Assembly (NCBI RefSeq): GCF_033097485.1
Contig: NZ_AP028634.1
Location: forward strand, 1,541,126 to 1,605,125
Direction of reading: 5' to 3'
Length of the DNA: 64,000 nucleotides
Source: Pyrofollis japonicus
GTDB lineage: Archaea; Thermoproteota; Thermoprotei_A; Sulfolobales; Pyrodictiaceae
Part shown: piece after piece, positions 53,599-62,355 of the stretch
Layout: each line of letters opens with the position of its first letter
Position numbering within the stretch: position 1 is the first letter of the stretch
Translations under genes and position numbers: made by a program
Notes under the pieces: generated by a model
The model's database searches: none
The model's input: only the letters and a program-made list of their open reading frames with translations
What the model was told of the DNA's origin: nothing

Positions 53599-54288
53599 AT
53601 GCAAACTAAGCGTGCAAAGCGCCGAGACGCGCTACTCATAGTTGGGGACATATTGTCAATTCTGAGCCATAAAGGCCCTCTTCGTAAGACCAGGCTTATG
53701 AATCTTGCAAATCTTAATCCACAGAGCCTTGAGAAGCACCTATCCACGTTGCTGGAGAAAAGACTCGTAACTAATGTTGCAAAGAATTCTGTACACCCAC
53801 CGCTCTATACTATCACCCGGAAAGGCCTAATGTACCTAAGCATTATACGCCTTCTCCACAAAGAACTGAACACGCCGAGTGAGCAAAATTGTCCATGGTG
53901 CAGAAACATTCGTTCCGCAGTAACGGGGGTACTAGAATCTATCAATAGTGGTACAAAGGTCTATGAATCACTAAGCGGAAAATCAGGAACAATGTATATA
54001 CACGATGCAGTCTTTTTAACCAAATCAGGAAAGGAAATAGCGATAGACTTGCTCCTCGACTCAAATAATACGCTGTCGCTGCTCTATGATCTAGGCTACA
54101 TACTGCTAAGCTGTGTAGACACAAATACGGGGCACATAATAATTACCAGGGAATCACAGCACCACATATGCGAAGTGCTTCTATCCAATCCCGGATTAAC
54201 ATGCAAACCCTTAGTCCTTTATGTCAACGAAGCAACAACTAAAGAGTCATTAGCATACAAGATCCAAGATCTATTGTCAAAACAATAG
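53599..54288 (+). CDS. Winged-helix regulator beside the filament locus
   Basis: A winged-helix domain covers about residues 8-80: DILSILSHKGPLRKTRLMNLANLNPQSLEKHL (with the PQSLEKHLSTLLEKRLV recognition part) and the wing YTITRKGLMYL. A Cys-x2-Cys (CPWC) follows near 98. The C-terminal ~130 residues are a separate alpha/beta domain of unknown type, perhaps a sensor. It is probably transcribed with or near the filament genes and could regulate them. ATG 53599 is used. Confidence 0.72.
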   Translation: MQTKRAKRRDALLIVGDILSILSHKGPLRKTRLMNLANLNPQSLEKHLSTLLEKRLVTNVAKNSVHPPLYTITRKGLMYLSIIRLLHKELNTPSEQNCPWCRNIRSAVTGVLESINSGTKVYESLSGKSGTMYIHDAVFLTKSGKEIAIDLLLDSNNTLSLLYDLGYILLSCVDTNTGHIIITRESQHHICEVLLSNPGLTCKPLVLYVNEATTKESLAYKIQDLLSKQ

Positions 54289-54471
54289 AATAGTGATGCA
54301 GACAACTTACCCATACTTCATCGTCAAGGTCTTTAAGATTAAGAGCCCGTATAACGACATCTCAAGTAATAAATTTTAGTGCATACAGATAGCTCAAAGA
54401 CTCTTTTGTCTTCGCCTCAACTCATTTAATTTACTTTTTAAAGCTAATTCCATAGCAGGGTAGAGAGGTTC

Positions 54472-55683
54472 TTGGACGATAGCTCCAAGGCCTTTCTACT
54501 GACTACCGTGTTTCTCTACAGCGCGTCCGCCGCTATAGCCAATATTGCTGCGGGGCTCTACGCTCTCGATATTAGTGGCAAGACTGTTTCGCTAACCCTA
54601 GCAGTTGCAGCATATAACGCCGCGTTCGCGTTCTCGAGTCTTGTCGTCGTGCCTTGGCTCGAGAGCAGGCGAAGCGGTCTCTTTCTCTCAGTTGCGCTCG
54701 TCACTGTATCCATCTCTCTGGCCCTCATGTACTTGTCTAGGAGCCTACTAGAAATAGTGCTGCTTAATGCCGTGTATGGTGCCGCAGCGGCACTGGTCCA
54801 GCCAATAGTCCTCGCAGCAGCATCGGCGCTGGAGGAGGGAAGCGAAGCCGTCCCAGAGATCAATATCGCGTCAAGCATCGGCATAATCACGGGCGACACG
54901 GTTGCCGCAGTCCTTGCAAAGGCTCTCGGCGTACAAGGACTCCTCGCATTATCGGCTCTCATAGCGCTCTTATCGGCTGCGACATCGCTGAAACTCTCAT
55001 GGGTAGTCGGGGGGTCAAAGCCCCCGCTAGCTCCGAGTACGCCGCTCGTGACAGGCAGGGCGCGCTACTCTCCACCGACACATGTACCCCGTAACAGAGG
55101 CGCTGATGCGGGAGCAACCCAGATTCCTTGGCGCTTTCTCGCAGGGGTACTCCTCCTCTTCACAGCCATATCAGTATTCTTCTCCCCAATGCCGGCTTAT
55201 CTAAGAGACCTCGGGTTCAGTGACTCCGAGATCTATGTATTATCAATGCTCTCTCTCGCAACCTCGACGTTGGTATATGAAGTACTCCGCAGATCAAAGC
55301 TGGCGTTAGAAAAGGCGCATCTCCTCTTGGTCTCGGCAGCCGCATTAAGGACAATAATCTTCGCAACACCGATACCCGTGTTCAGCAGAGTACTAGACCC
55401 AGGTATAACCATGCCAATGCTCTACGTGTTCGTCGGCGCAACATGGGCCCTAATCTCAACGTCACTCCCACTTATAGCTCTAACTCTGGAAGGCGAAGCC
55501 GGCGTAGGGAAAACCAACGCGTTTATGAGCATAGGCTTAGTAGTCGGGAGCACTGCTGCAAGCATCCTAGTACACTACGGTGGAGCAGATGCAACATGTA
55601 TCACAGCATCCGTCCTCGCACTTGTGTCAGCACTCATACTCAGCAAGGCAAAACCAACAAGCACATCACCAGCACAGCTGTGA
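54472..55683 (+). CDS. Major facilitator superfamily transporter
   Basis: The 403-residue protein has two blocks of about six membrane spans separated by a hydrophilic ~40-residue loop (residues ~185-220). The short WLESRRSGLF loop between early spans is MFS-like. It likely moves small solutes by proton or other ion coupling; the substrate is unknown. The start is a TTG at 54472 with GAGAGG upstream. The codon use is GC-rich, unlike the AT-rich filament genes before it. It is monocistronic. Confidence 0.75.
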   Translation: MDDSSKAFLLTTVFLYSASAAIANIAAGLYALDISGKTVSLTLAVAAYNAAFAFSSLVVVPWLESRRSGLFLSVALVTVSISLALMYLSRSLLEIVLLNAVYGAAAALVQPIVLAAASALEEGSEAVPEINIASSIGIITGDTVAAVLAKALGVQGLLALSALIALLSAATSLKLSWVVGGSKPPLAPSTPLVTGRARYSPPTHVPRNRGADAGATQIPWRFLAGVLLLFTAISVFFSPMPAYLRDLGFSDSEIYVLSMLSLATSTLVYEVLRRSKLALEKAHLLLVSAAALRTIIFATPIPVFSRVLDPGITMPMLYVFVGATWALISTSLPLIALTLEGEAGVGKTNAFMSIGLVVGSTAASILVHYGGADATCITASVLALVSALILSKAKPTSTSPAQL

Positions 55684-56005
55684 TGCAGGAAGCACTTCTC
55701 CCGCGAACCCCGGCTCATCCCGCCTAGCAGCGGTCACCGGGGCATATACTCATTCACCGCCGGCCGCTCGCACACCAAGCACCTAAAGCCCTGCTCGCTC
55801 ATCGCGGCCAGTATTCCACAGAGCCGCCCTGTATCCTTATCCGGTCTCTCCTTGCCTGCTCCCAGTAAATAGTTATATTACTTCTCGGCAAGGGTTATAA
55901 GGATTAGATAGATACTTTGATAAACAATTTAACAAGCGTTTATGGCAATAATGGTAAACGAAACAGATAGTGCACAGCATGTCGGAGAGGAGCCGGGAGA
56001 AGGAT
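55684..56005. other. Intergenic region with a possible micro-gene on the minus strand
   Basis: About 320 bases, GC-rich first then AT-rich. On the minus strand 55734-55802 encodes a possible 22-residue peptide (MSEQGFRCLVCERPAVNEYM) with one Cys-x2-Cys pair, and a TATA-like AGTAATATAAC lies near 55875. This may be a small zinc-ribbon protein or part of an RNA; support is weak. No repeat is seen. Confidence 0.3.
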
Positions 56006-56084
56006 TGGTGCGGCGGCCGGGATTTGAACCCGGGATCTCCGGCTTGGCAGGCCGGCGTCCTAGTCCAGGCTAGACGACCGCCGC
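56006..56084 (-). tRNA. tRNA-Gly (GCC)
   Basis: On the minus strand the acceptor GCGGCGG (56084-56078) pairs with CCGCCGC (56016-56010), then A and an encoded CCA. The anticodon stem CCGGC/GCCGG encloses CTGCCAA, giving anticodon GCC for glycine. The T arm is CCCGG-GTTCAAAT-CCCGG in pattern. There is no intron. Confidence 0.93.
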
Positions 56085-56237
56085 ATCCATGTTAGGATAA
56101 TAACTGGGCCCAGGAGAGGGTTAAGAAGCTTACGAAACACACTTGCCCTCCTAGAACAGACTCCATATATGGACTAGTCACGTTATCCTTATCTGAGCCC
56201 GGGGAAGCATACAGGACGAAGAGGGACACTACAAAAT

Positions 56238-56711
56238 ATGCCGAGAACACATTGCTATAGGCTTCGAGGAATCAGCGAGTACGTGTCGGCCGCGCTCCTA
56301 GCAATAATAGTCCTGGGCGTCGGCGGCCTAGTAGTGTCAAGGATAATCGAGACCACGTACACGGCGCAACAACAAGCAGAGCAGCAATCAGTCAGAGCAA
56401 AGGTAGAGGCCATGCAGGACCTAACAATAGCACTCGCATACATTAATCAGAGCGACGTGCTCCACGTAGTAGTGGTTACAGACAACACGCCAGTACTCCT
56501 CTACGACGTCTACGTGAACAATACACTCTGGAGCGACAACTGTACAGCGAGGCTCAACAATGGCTCAGAGTATCATCCGGTGCATAATGTCCGGCTCCCA
56601 TACTACGCAGCAGCCGACATAGAATGCACACTGCCAGCCGGGACAAGCCTCGCAGAAGTAAAACTCGTCTACCAAGGAGGCGAGGCATATGCATCCGCGA
56701 AGAAGCCCTAG
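56238..56711 (+). CDS. Type IV pilin-like protein (class III signal)
   Basis: The N-terminus YRLRG-ISEYVSAALLAIIV is a class III signal: basic residues, a Gly, then a cleavable hydrophobic helix, cut by the archaeal prepilin peptidase PibD. The Gln-rich helix continues to about residue 75 and then turns into a small beta domain with two cysteines that may form a disulfide. It likely forms or caps a type IV-like surface filament. The ATG at 56238 is used. It overlaps the next gene by 23 bases, so the two are translationally coupled. Confidence 0.75.
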   Translation: MPRTHCYRLRGISEYVSAALLAIIVLGVGGLVVSRIIETTYTAQQQAEQQSVRAKVEAMQDLTIALAYINQSDVLHVVVVTDNTPVLLYDVYVNNTLWSDNCTARLNNGSEYHPVHNVRLPYYAAADIECTLPAGTSLAEVKLVYQGGEAYASAKKP

Positions 56712-59481
56712 AGCAATAGCAACCATAATAGGCGGAGTACTCCTAGCCATAGCCCTACTCGCCCTCCTAGCCCTCTACTTCTACCTACAACACCAACAGC
56801 AAGAACTACAGCAAACACTATCCGAGGCAGCAGAGGAGAGAATAAACACACAGCTCCTCGCATCAACAATAAACGGCTACTATACTTATGATGGAGCGGA
56901 GCTTTATATAGAAATAACTTCGAGTGCACCTAGGGCCGTCAATATAATCAATATAAACGTCCTATGGAATAATTACACATCGCTGGTTATAGATCGTTTC
57001 ACAAATCTTCAAGCTAAAGGCATTGAGATGAGAATTCAGTCATTCAATGGAGCAACGACGCTAGTTGCTTCAGTGCCCGTGGCTTTGGCTCCAGGAGACA
57101 CTTTAGAAATAATTATCCCTGCTACAGCTAAACCATTATCAATAACAGCAACTATTTCTGCAAGCCCAGCCGTAGCAGTAATATCAATAAAGAAGAAGCC
57201 TGCATTCCCAGCTAACGTGACCTATCCAAATGTAACGTGTCCCCTAGTAAGTACAATACTGTTAAGTGAACCACTAAGTGGATACGTTGTTGCCGAAAAG
57301 GCTGCTACTACTCAGCTTCTAGGAAATTATACTCAAGTCCCGGATAGCTATCAAGTACTAAGAGGAGGCCAAGTCACTGGTTCACTCAATAACTTGGCAA
57401 GCGTAGATGGTTTAACTCTTAATATAAGGAGCATATATGCGCCTTTATGTCCAGGACTTAGTGGCTGGAACTATATGAGAAAAATAACTATAAGTAATCC
57501 AAACAGTTATAGCTATGACGATATCCAGATTAGAATCGAACTCAATTCTACAAATTTCGAGTTTAGCCATGCGAAAAACGATGGAAGCGATATACGAATA
57601 CTTGCATCAGATTGCACTCCCCTATACTACTGGATAGAGAAATGGGACCCTCAAAACGGTCACGCTGTAATATGGGTAAAAATACCTCATATAGATGCTA
57701 ATTCTAATCAGACAGTATTTCTCGTTTACGGTAATCCATCAGCACAACCAGACACCGAGCACGAAGGCCTCACAAAAGTCATGACGGAGCTCCCTGCAAA
57801 CGATGGTCCAGGGTACACAATCTACTACCAGGAATGGATAATGCCGGTAAATGGTCTTGTGGGTGATGGAAATTCAATGAATTGGCACGCCGATGATGGG
57901 TCGTGGCTACTGTCTTTGCCCTTTAAGTTTCCTTACTATGATAGATATATCAATCAAGTTTATGTTGATAGTAATGGTTTTGTATCAAATCATACAATTC
58001 AGTTTGATTGGATATATAGCGAAAATAATCTAAAACAAAACTTAATAATTGCCCCTCTCTGGGCAGACTTAACAACACAAAGTCCACATGATATATACGT
58101 TCTGAATAATTATGAAGATAACTACGGAAATGGTACGGTCATAAGATGGAATGCCGGAGTATACGTACGCATATCCAGGGTAAAGATACTGGTAGGAGAA
58201 GCTAACTTTGAGTTAATATTGTATGACAATGGTTTAATACGATTTAATTATGGAGATGTAACAACGCTTCTCCCTTCTGTCTTCCTCGTCAATCCTGTCG
58301 TAGGCTTATCTTTGGGCGATGGCAGGCATTATACCATAGCTTCATATAACCGGATGGATCTTAATAGTTTAGATCATGCAAACTCTTTGATGTTCTGGCC
58401 TCGTAAAAAACCTCAGCAAGAACTTCAGGCGTATGTCGGTACCGAAGAATCTTTCAACAAGTATATAATTGATATTAAATTCTCAAAGGATTTAGGCTAT
58501 GCTTTCCTTAGAAATATAGCGCTTGTGGCTGCATCTCCTAGCGGTGTAAGCTATCACTATGAAATAAAGATCAGCATATCTAATATAAATCTCTATATAG
58601 AAAGAGCTGCGGCCTCGGACCCAGTCATAAAAACGATAGAGTTTAATAAATTAGTAAATGGCTTGTTAGAAATCGAAATAGTTGTGTTCTCAGATAATAA
58701 TATCTCTTTTTCTCTTGATAAACTAACTATCTCTTACTCACCTGCGACTTTAACGGAAAAAGGCATATATATAGCATCGAACAGCACAGCCGATTATATT
58801 TTGAAGCTCGATACATTGACTAATGCTACAGCAAAAATAACTCTTCCATCACAGCTCCAGGGCCAAGGATATATAGCGATTTCACCCTACATGGGATCTT
58901 CACCTATTTTGTGGGTTGCAAGAGGTAAAAATGCAGCTGAGTACATAATTGCCAATAATACATGGCAAAGAATAATAGCACTATCAACTCCGCTGGGTCC
59001 AGGAGGCTTTATCGCGTTTAACGGAACACATCTATACTACTGCCCCGGTGATGGCTACAACTACATAGATATATACGACGTTACTACGAATAGTCTTGTG
59101 TCTCGAGTAGCATTACCTAGCAATATTACTCGTTGGTCGAGTGTAGCGTATGTAGGATCAATACTATATATCCATACAGGCGAAACCAACCGGCTGATTG
59201 CTATAGATCTAGCAACCGGCTCCGTAACGGATCTAGGACAGACTCCTCTTCTCTATAGCGTAGGCATGGACTATGGATCGTCAAGCATGAAACTCTATGT
59301 TGCTATCCGCGGCGGCGGCATTATGACCTATGACACGGTCTCTAAACAGTGGGGTTCGCTTAATTACGCTTTACCTTTTTATCCATTCTCTCCCGGTGAC
59401 AGGCTCGCTATAATTAATGATAAGATTTATTTCGTGAGAGGAGATGGAACTGCTCAAGTGATTGTAATAGATATTTCATAA
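56689..59481 (+). CDS. Large pilin-like adhesin with DUF2341 and beta-propeller-like domains
   Basis: The 930-residue protein begins with a class III signal (RRSPRAIATIIGGVLLAIAL) and a Gln-rich helix as in its coupled neighbour. A beta domain follows. A DUF2341 domain spans about 265-355 (WNYMRKITISNPNS, AVIWVKIPHIDANSNQTVFL, VYGNPSA). A nidogen-like beta region follows (~380-570), then a domain of Kelch/propeller-like repeats (to 930). This looks like an adhesin displayed on a pilus tip. The first ~190 bases are GC-rich like the upstream gene, and the rest is AT-rich, suggesting a swapped body. Confidence 0.78.
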   Translation: MHPRRSPRAIATIIGGVLLAIALLALLALYFYLQHQQQELQQTLSEAAEERINTQLLASTINGYYTYDGAELYIEITSSAPRAVNIININVLWNNYTSLVIDRFTNLQAKGIEMRIQSFNGATTLVASVPVALAPGDTLEIIIPATAKPLSITATISASPAVAVISIKKKPAFPANVTYPNVTCPLVSTILLSEPLSGYVVAEKAATTQLLGNYTQVPDSYQVLRGGQVTGSLNNLASVDGLTLNIRSIYAPLCPGLSGWNYMRKITISNPNSYSYDDIQIRIELNSTNFEFSHAKNDGSDIRILASDCTPLYYWIEKWDPQNGHAVIWVKIPHIDANSNQTVFLVYGNPSAQPDTEHEGLTKVMTELPANDGPGYTIYYQEWIMPVNGLVGDGNSMNWHADDGSWLLSLPFKFPYYDRYINQVYVDSNGFVSNHTIQFDWIYSENNLKQNLIIAPLWADLTTQSPHDIYVLNNYEDNYGNGTVIRWNAGVYVRISRVKILVGEANFELILYDNGLIRFNYGDVTTLLPSVFLVNPVVGLSLGDGRHYTIASYNRMDLNSLDHANSLMFWPRKKPQQELQAYVGTEESFNKYIIDIKFSKDLGYAFLRNIALVAASPSGVSYHYEIKISISNINLYIERAAASDPVIKTIEFNKLVNGLLEIEIVVFSDNNISFSLDKLTISYSPATLTEKGIYIASNSTADYILKLDTLTNATAKITLPSQLQGQGYIAISPYMGSSPILWVARGKNAAEYIIANNTWQRIIALSTPLGPGGFIAFNGTHLYYCPGDGYNYIDIYDVTTNSLVSRVALPSNITRWSSVAYVGSILYIHTGETNRLIAIDLATGSVTDLGQTPLLYSVGMDYGSSSMKLYVAIRGGGIMTYDTVSKQWGSLNYALPFYPFSPGDRLAIINDKIYFVRGDGTAQVIVIDIS

Positions 59482-59547
59482 GGATAGCGCATAGCTGAGA
59501 TTAAGCTTAATAAGGCTTCACTAGTAGCTATGTACCACTATACTTGG

Positions 59548-59565
59548 CCGCGGCCTAGTCCGCGG
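59548..59565. repeat. Inverted repeat upstream of tRNA-Glu
   Basis: CCGCGG (59548-59553) and CCGCGG (59560-59565) are separated by six bases and can form a hairpin. The element lies between the TATA-like ACTATACTTGG (59538) and the tRNA. The sequence GCCGCGG also equals the first seven bases of the tRNA. Confidence 0.6.
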
Positions 59566-59581
59566 AAGGGGCTGCGCGGTT

Positions 59582-59659
59582 GCCGCGGTAGTATAGCCCG
59601 GCCAAGTATGCGGGCCTTTCAAGCCCGTGACCCGGGTTCAAATCCCGGCCGCGGCACCA
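59582..59659 (+). tRNA. tRNA-Glu (TTC)
   Basis: The acceptor GCCGCGG (59582-59588) pairs with CCGCGGC (59649-59655), then A and an encoded CCA (59657-59659). The anticodon stem CGGGC/GCCCG encloses CTTTCAA, giving anticodon TTC for glutamate. The T arm is CCGGG-TTCAAAT-CCCGG. There is no intron. A TATA-like box lies near 59538. Confidence 0.93.
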
Positions 59660-60132
59660 ATTCCTACAACTAAATCCTATGCGATTCCTAACTTGGTTTC
59701 CTTGTTGAATAGCTTGTATTGTAAGGCATGTGAAGTATTTCTGAGAGTTCATTGTGGAATTCTTAGTGTTTTCTGTATCGGCTTTATAGTCTAGGGGAAT
59801 GTTGTTGGTCTGTGTATCTCGTGTATCTTAGTGGAGCTTGTATCTCGGTGTACTGGTTTCTTCTTGTAGAGCGTTGTTTAGTTTTATTTTTTATCGTTGG
59901 TTAGAATGCATAGTGTAGTTTCAATATTGAAGCTTAATATTCGCTTAGAGTATAGATGACGGTTTTAGCTTTGTTATAATATATGAGTATATTGTATTTA
60001 TTTGTCGGGTTCTTGGTACGGTGTGCTTTTTCCTTATATGTTTATTTGTTTGGTTTGATGCTGGTTAGGTTATTTATTATTGCTGGGCTCTGTGTGGGAT
60101 AGTTATGGTGCCTTGTAATAGGCTATATTTGG
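59660..60132. other. Long intergenic stretch after tRNA-Glu
   Basis: About 470 bases of T- and TG-rich sequence with no convincing gene on either strand. It differs in strand bias from its neighbours (plus strand is very T/G-rich). No repeat array, tRNA or clear hairpin is visible. Confidence 0.5.
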
Positions 60133-60135
60133 GTG

Positions 60136-60840
60136 ATGGTAGTGGTTTTGGAGTTTTCTAGGGCTCTCTCCTATGGCTCTATCTATGTTCCTAGGGAGTT
60201 GTTCGAGATACTTTACGAGGTCTTCGGCGTCAAGGAGCCGGTTGCCAGCGGGTTGGCAGTGGCTCGAAGAGATATGAGTGTCGGGGAGGTTGAGGAGGCT
60301 ATTCGGAAGAGGAGCTTCTTGTTCCACGATACGCGCTACTTGTTGGTTGATTCTCTGGATTTCCCTGGGAGCTTGCTCTGGATGAAAACGGTGTATGTTT
60401 ACACCGATAGGATGGAGGGGAAGAACATTGCTGAGCCTAAGGTGATTGATCCGATGCCTTGTAGGCGGCTTTATGGTGACCCTGTTGCACTTGACGAGCT
60501 ATTGGTTTGTCGCGCGCTTTACCCGTTGATAGGTAGGCACGTGGTGTTCAAGGCTGCCCTCATATTCAAGGCGCGTAAGAAGGTTATCGATGTTGATGTG
60601 GAGGGTCTTTGCAGGGGGGTAACGAGCGTTGCTAGGAGGTATGGTGGTGTTCCTGTTTACTTGCCTATAGTTCTGAGGCAAAGTGTTGACAAGATAGTTG
60701 GTGTCTTGGAGGAGAGAGGTATAGACCCGGAGATTCTTAGGTCGGGTAGCGTTGACCCGTTGGCCGACCTCGTTGACGAGATTATTGCTGAGTCTATGAG
60801 GCTTTCCGGCCTGAGAGTACCCGGCGGGGGCGCCCCGTAA
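60136..60840 (+). CDS. Uncharacterised soluble protein
   Basis: I do not recognise this ~234-residue protein. It is alpha/beta, soluble and without cysteine clusters. The first half holds a helix and an acidic stretch (FHDTRYLLVDSLDFPGSLL) and the second a charged core (FKARKKVIDVDVEGLCRGV). It ends in a flexible Gly/Pro tail. GTG 60133, ATG 60136 and GTG 60142 are all possible starts; a TATA-like GGCTATATTT at 60121 lies very close, so the true start may be later. It is followed 80 bases later by the thioesterase gene. Confidence 0.6.
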   Translation: MVVVLEFSRALSYGSIYVPRELFEILYEVFGVKEPVASGLAVARRDMSVGEVEEAIRKRSFLFHDTRYLLVDSLDFPGSLLWMKTVYVYTDRMEGKNIAEPKVIDPMPCRRLYGDPVALDELLVCRALYPLIGRHVVFKAALIFKARKKVIDVDVEGLCRGVTSVARRYGGVPVYLPIVLRQSVDKIVGVLEERGIDPEILRSGSVDPLADLVDEIIAESMRLSGLRVPGGGAP

Positions 60841-60921
60841 GAGTGTTCTTCTATTCCCGTTGTTTGTCTCGGTGCTGTTTTCTACCTGTACTAGAGCTTA
60901 AGGGTACTCGGGCCACGTGAT

Positions 60922-61911
60922 ATGGCTAGAAGTGTTTGTCTAGAGTCTACGCGCATGGGCAGCGTTAGGCCTGTTTATCCGAGGCATGCTAACCGCTATG
61001 GCACTCTCCATGGTGGTAGGCTTGCCTGGTGGCTGCTAGAGTCCGGAGCGATGGCTGCGATGAGGGCTACGAGGGGATATGTTGTCCTCGGCGCTATTGA
61101 CTACTTGTTCATACTTGAGCCGGTACGGGTAGGGGAGCTTTTCGAGACGTATTCCTGGGTCATAGGGTCTACGAGCCACACGGTGGACGTCCTGAGCTAT
61201 GGTGTCGCGAGTTCTGCAGGAGGAGGATCGCCTAGGCTTGTGAGCCTTAGCATACAGACATATGTTGCTGTTGATGAGTCTGTGAGGTCTCGTGAGCATG
61301 GTGCAAGTATTAGGGCTTGTAGTTTTGAGGGCGAAGCGCTCCTTAATATCCACGAGGAGTGGCTCCGTGAGCGCCGCGAACTAGTGGAGAAGCGGCACGA
61401 GGTTGCCAGGGATACCTCGAGGCTAAGCGTTCCCTACCGGGTTGAGAGCTATGAGATAGTTTACCCGGAGTCTACTTTCTCGCTTCCAAGGGTCTTAGAT
61501 GCAACGAAGTTCTTCTACAGTATTGATAGCCTTGGCGCGCTCGCGGCGATGAAGGCCACGGGCTCCCCCGTGGTAACGGCTAGCTTCGACGCAGCAGTCT
61601 TCGCGTCACCCGCCTATGTTGGCGACGTTTTGCGCGCAGAAGCAGGCGTCACGGGAGTGGGCAGAACCAGCCTAGAGGTCCTAGTAAAAGTGGTTGCTGA
61701 GAACCCGATAGAGGAGCGCGAGAACACAGTAGCACAGCTCTACATGGTGCTCGTCTCCATAGGCCCCGACGGACGCCCCGCCGAGCCGAGGAGGAAGCCA
61801 CAGGTCCCAGAGGACCTCCAGAAAGGGTTCGAGCTACGCCGCATAGTTCGCCAAAAGAAGCGCGAACGGATAAAAGAGATACTGCACCTAGTAGAGGCGC
61901 TGCCCAAGTAG
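60922..61911 (+). CDS. Double hot-dog acyl-CoA thioesterase-like protein
   Basis: The first hot-dog domain has HANRYGTLHGGRLAWWLLESGAM (seen as NRYGTLHGG then the long helix), the usual catalytic/CoA-binding helix. A second, related domain (about 180-290) has ATKFFYSIDSLGALAAMKATG. Such proteins hydrolyse acyl-CoA or related thioesters. A basic helical C-terminal tail (KKRERIKEIL) is present. ATG 60922 is used. The 3' end lies 11 bases from the convergent MoaD-like gene. Substrate chain length is unknown. Confidence 0.82.
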   Translation: MARSVCLESTRMGSVRPVYPRHANRYGTLHGGRLAWWLLESGAMAAMRATRGYVVLGAIDYLFILEPVRVGELFETYSWVIGSTSHTVDVLSYGVASSAGGGSPRLVSLSIQTYVAVDESVRSREHGASIRACSFEGEALLNIHEEWLRERRELVEKRHEVARDTSRLSVPYRVESYEIVYPESTFSLPRVLDATKFFYSIDSLGALAAMKATGSPVVTASFDAAVFASPAYVGDVLRAEAGVTGVGRTSLEVLVKVVAENPIEERENTVAQLYMVLVSIGPDGRPAEPRRKPQVPEDLQKGFELRRIVRQKKRERIKEILHLVEALPK

Positions 61912-61922
61912 GTGTCAAGGTC

Positions 61923-62207
61923 TTAGCCGCCTGCCGCTGGCGGGAAGAACGCTACGGCGTCGCCATCCCTAAGCCTTGTCTTCTCGCCCTCAAGCCAATC
62001 AATAAGCCTGCCATTAACCAGTACCTTTGTCTCCTCGTTTATACTATCGCCTTGCACGAGCCGCCCCTGGAGCTTCGGAAACTTCTCCTCAAGCATCCTG
62101 GCAAGCTCTATGACCGTAGTACCATCGGGGACCTCTAGCTCCACGAGGTGCTTGCGGCCAGCAAGCTCATAGTACTCTGCGAACAGCTTCACCCTAACCC
62201 TAGCCAT
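61923..62207 (-). CDS. MoaD/ThiS-family sulfur carrier
   Basis: A 94-residue beta-grasp protein ending FFPPAAGG with the C-terminal Gly-Gly. VKLFAEYYELAG and the LVNGRLIDWLEGEKTRLRDGDAVAFFPP core match MoaD, the small subunit of molybdopterin synthase. In archaea such proteins may also be SAMP-type modifiers. No MoaE gene is in the window. It lies 148 bases downstream of a radical SAM gene on the same strand. Confidence 0.88.
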   Translation of the reverse strand: MARVRVKLFAEYYELAGRKHLVELEVPDGTTVIELARMLEEKFPKLQGRLVQGDSINEETKVLVNGRLIDWLEGEKTRLRDGDAVAFFPPAAGG

Positions 62208-62355
62208 AACTCGTCACCACTCCTCGGAAAAGGAGTCTAAAACGCGGCAGCCCCTAATAGGGTAGCCCATCATGGGCGCGGAAGGAAGCTGGGCGCCGCG
62301 TGCTCCCCCGGCTTTGCGCCCTCGATGCCCTAATTGATAGGTGGCATTGCTTCGT

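Noticed and set aside
55734-55802. 22-residue Cys-x2-Cys micro-gene on the minus strand
   Set aside because: Too short and without an upstream start or convincing ribosome-binding site; kept only as a note in the intergenic entry.
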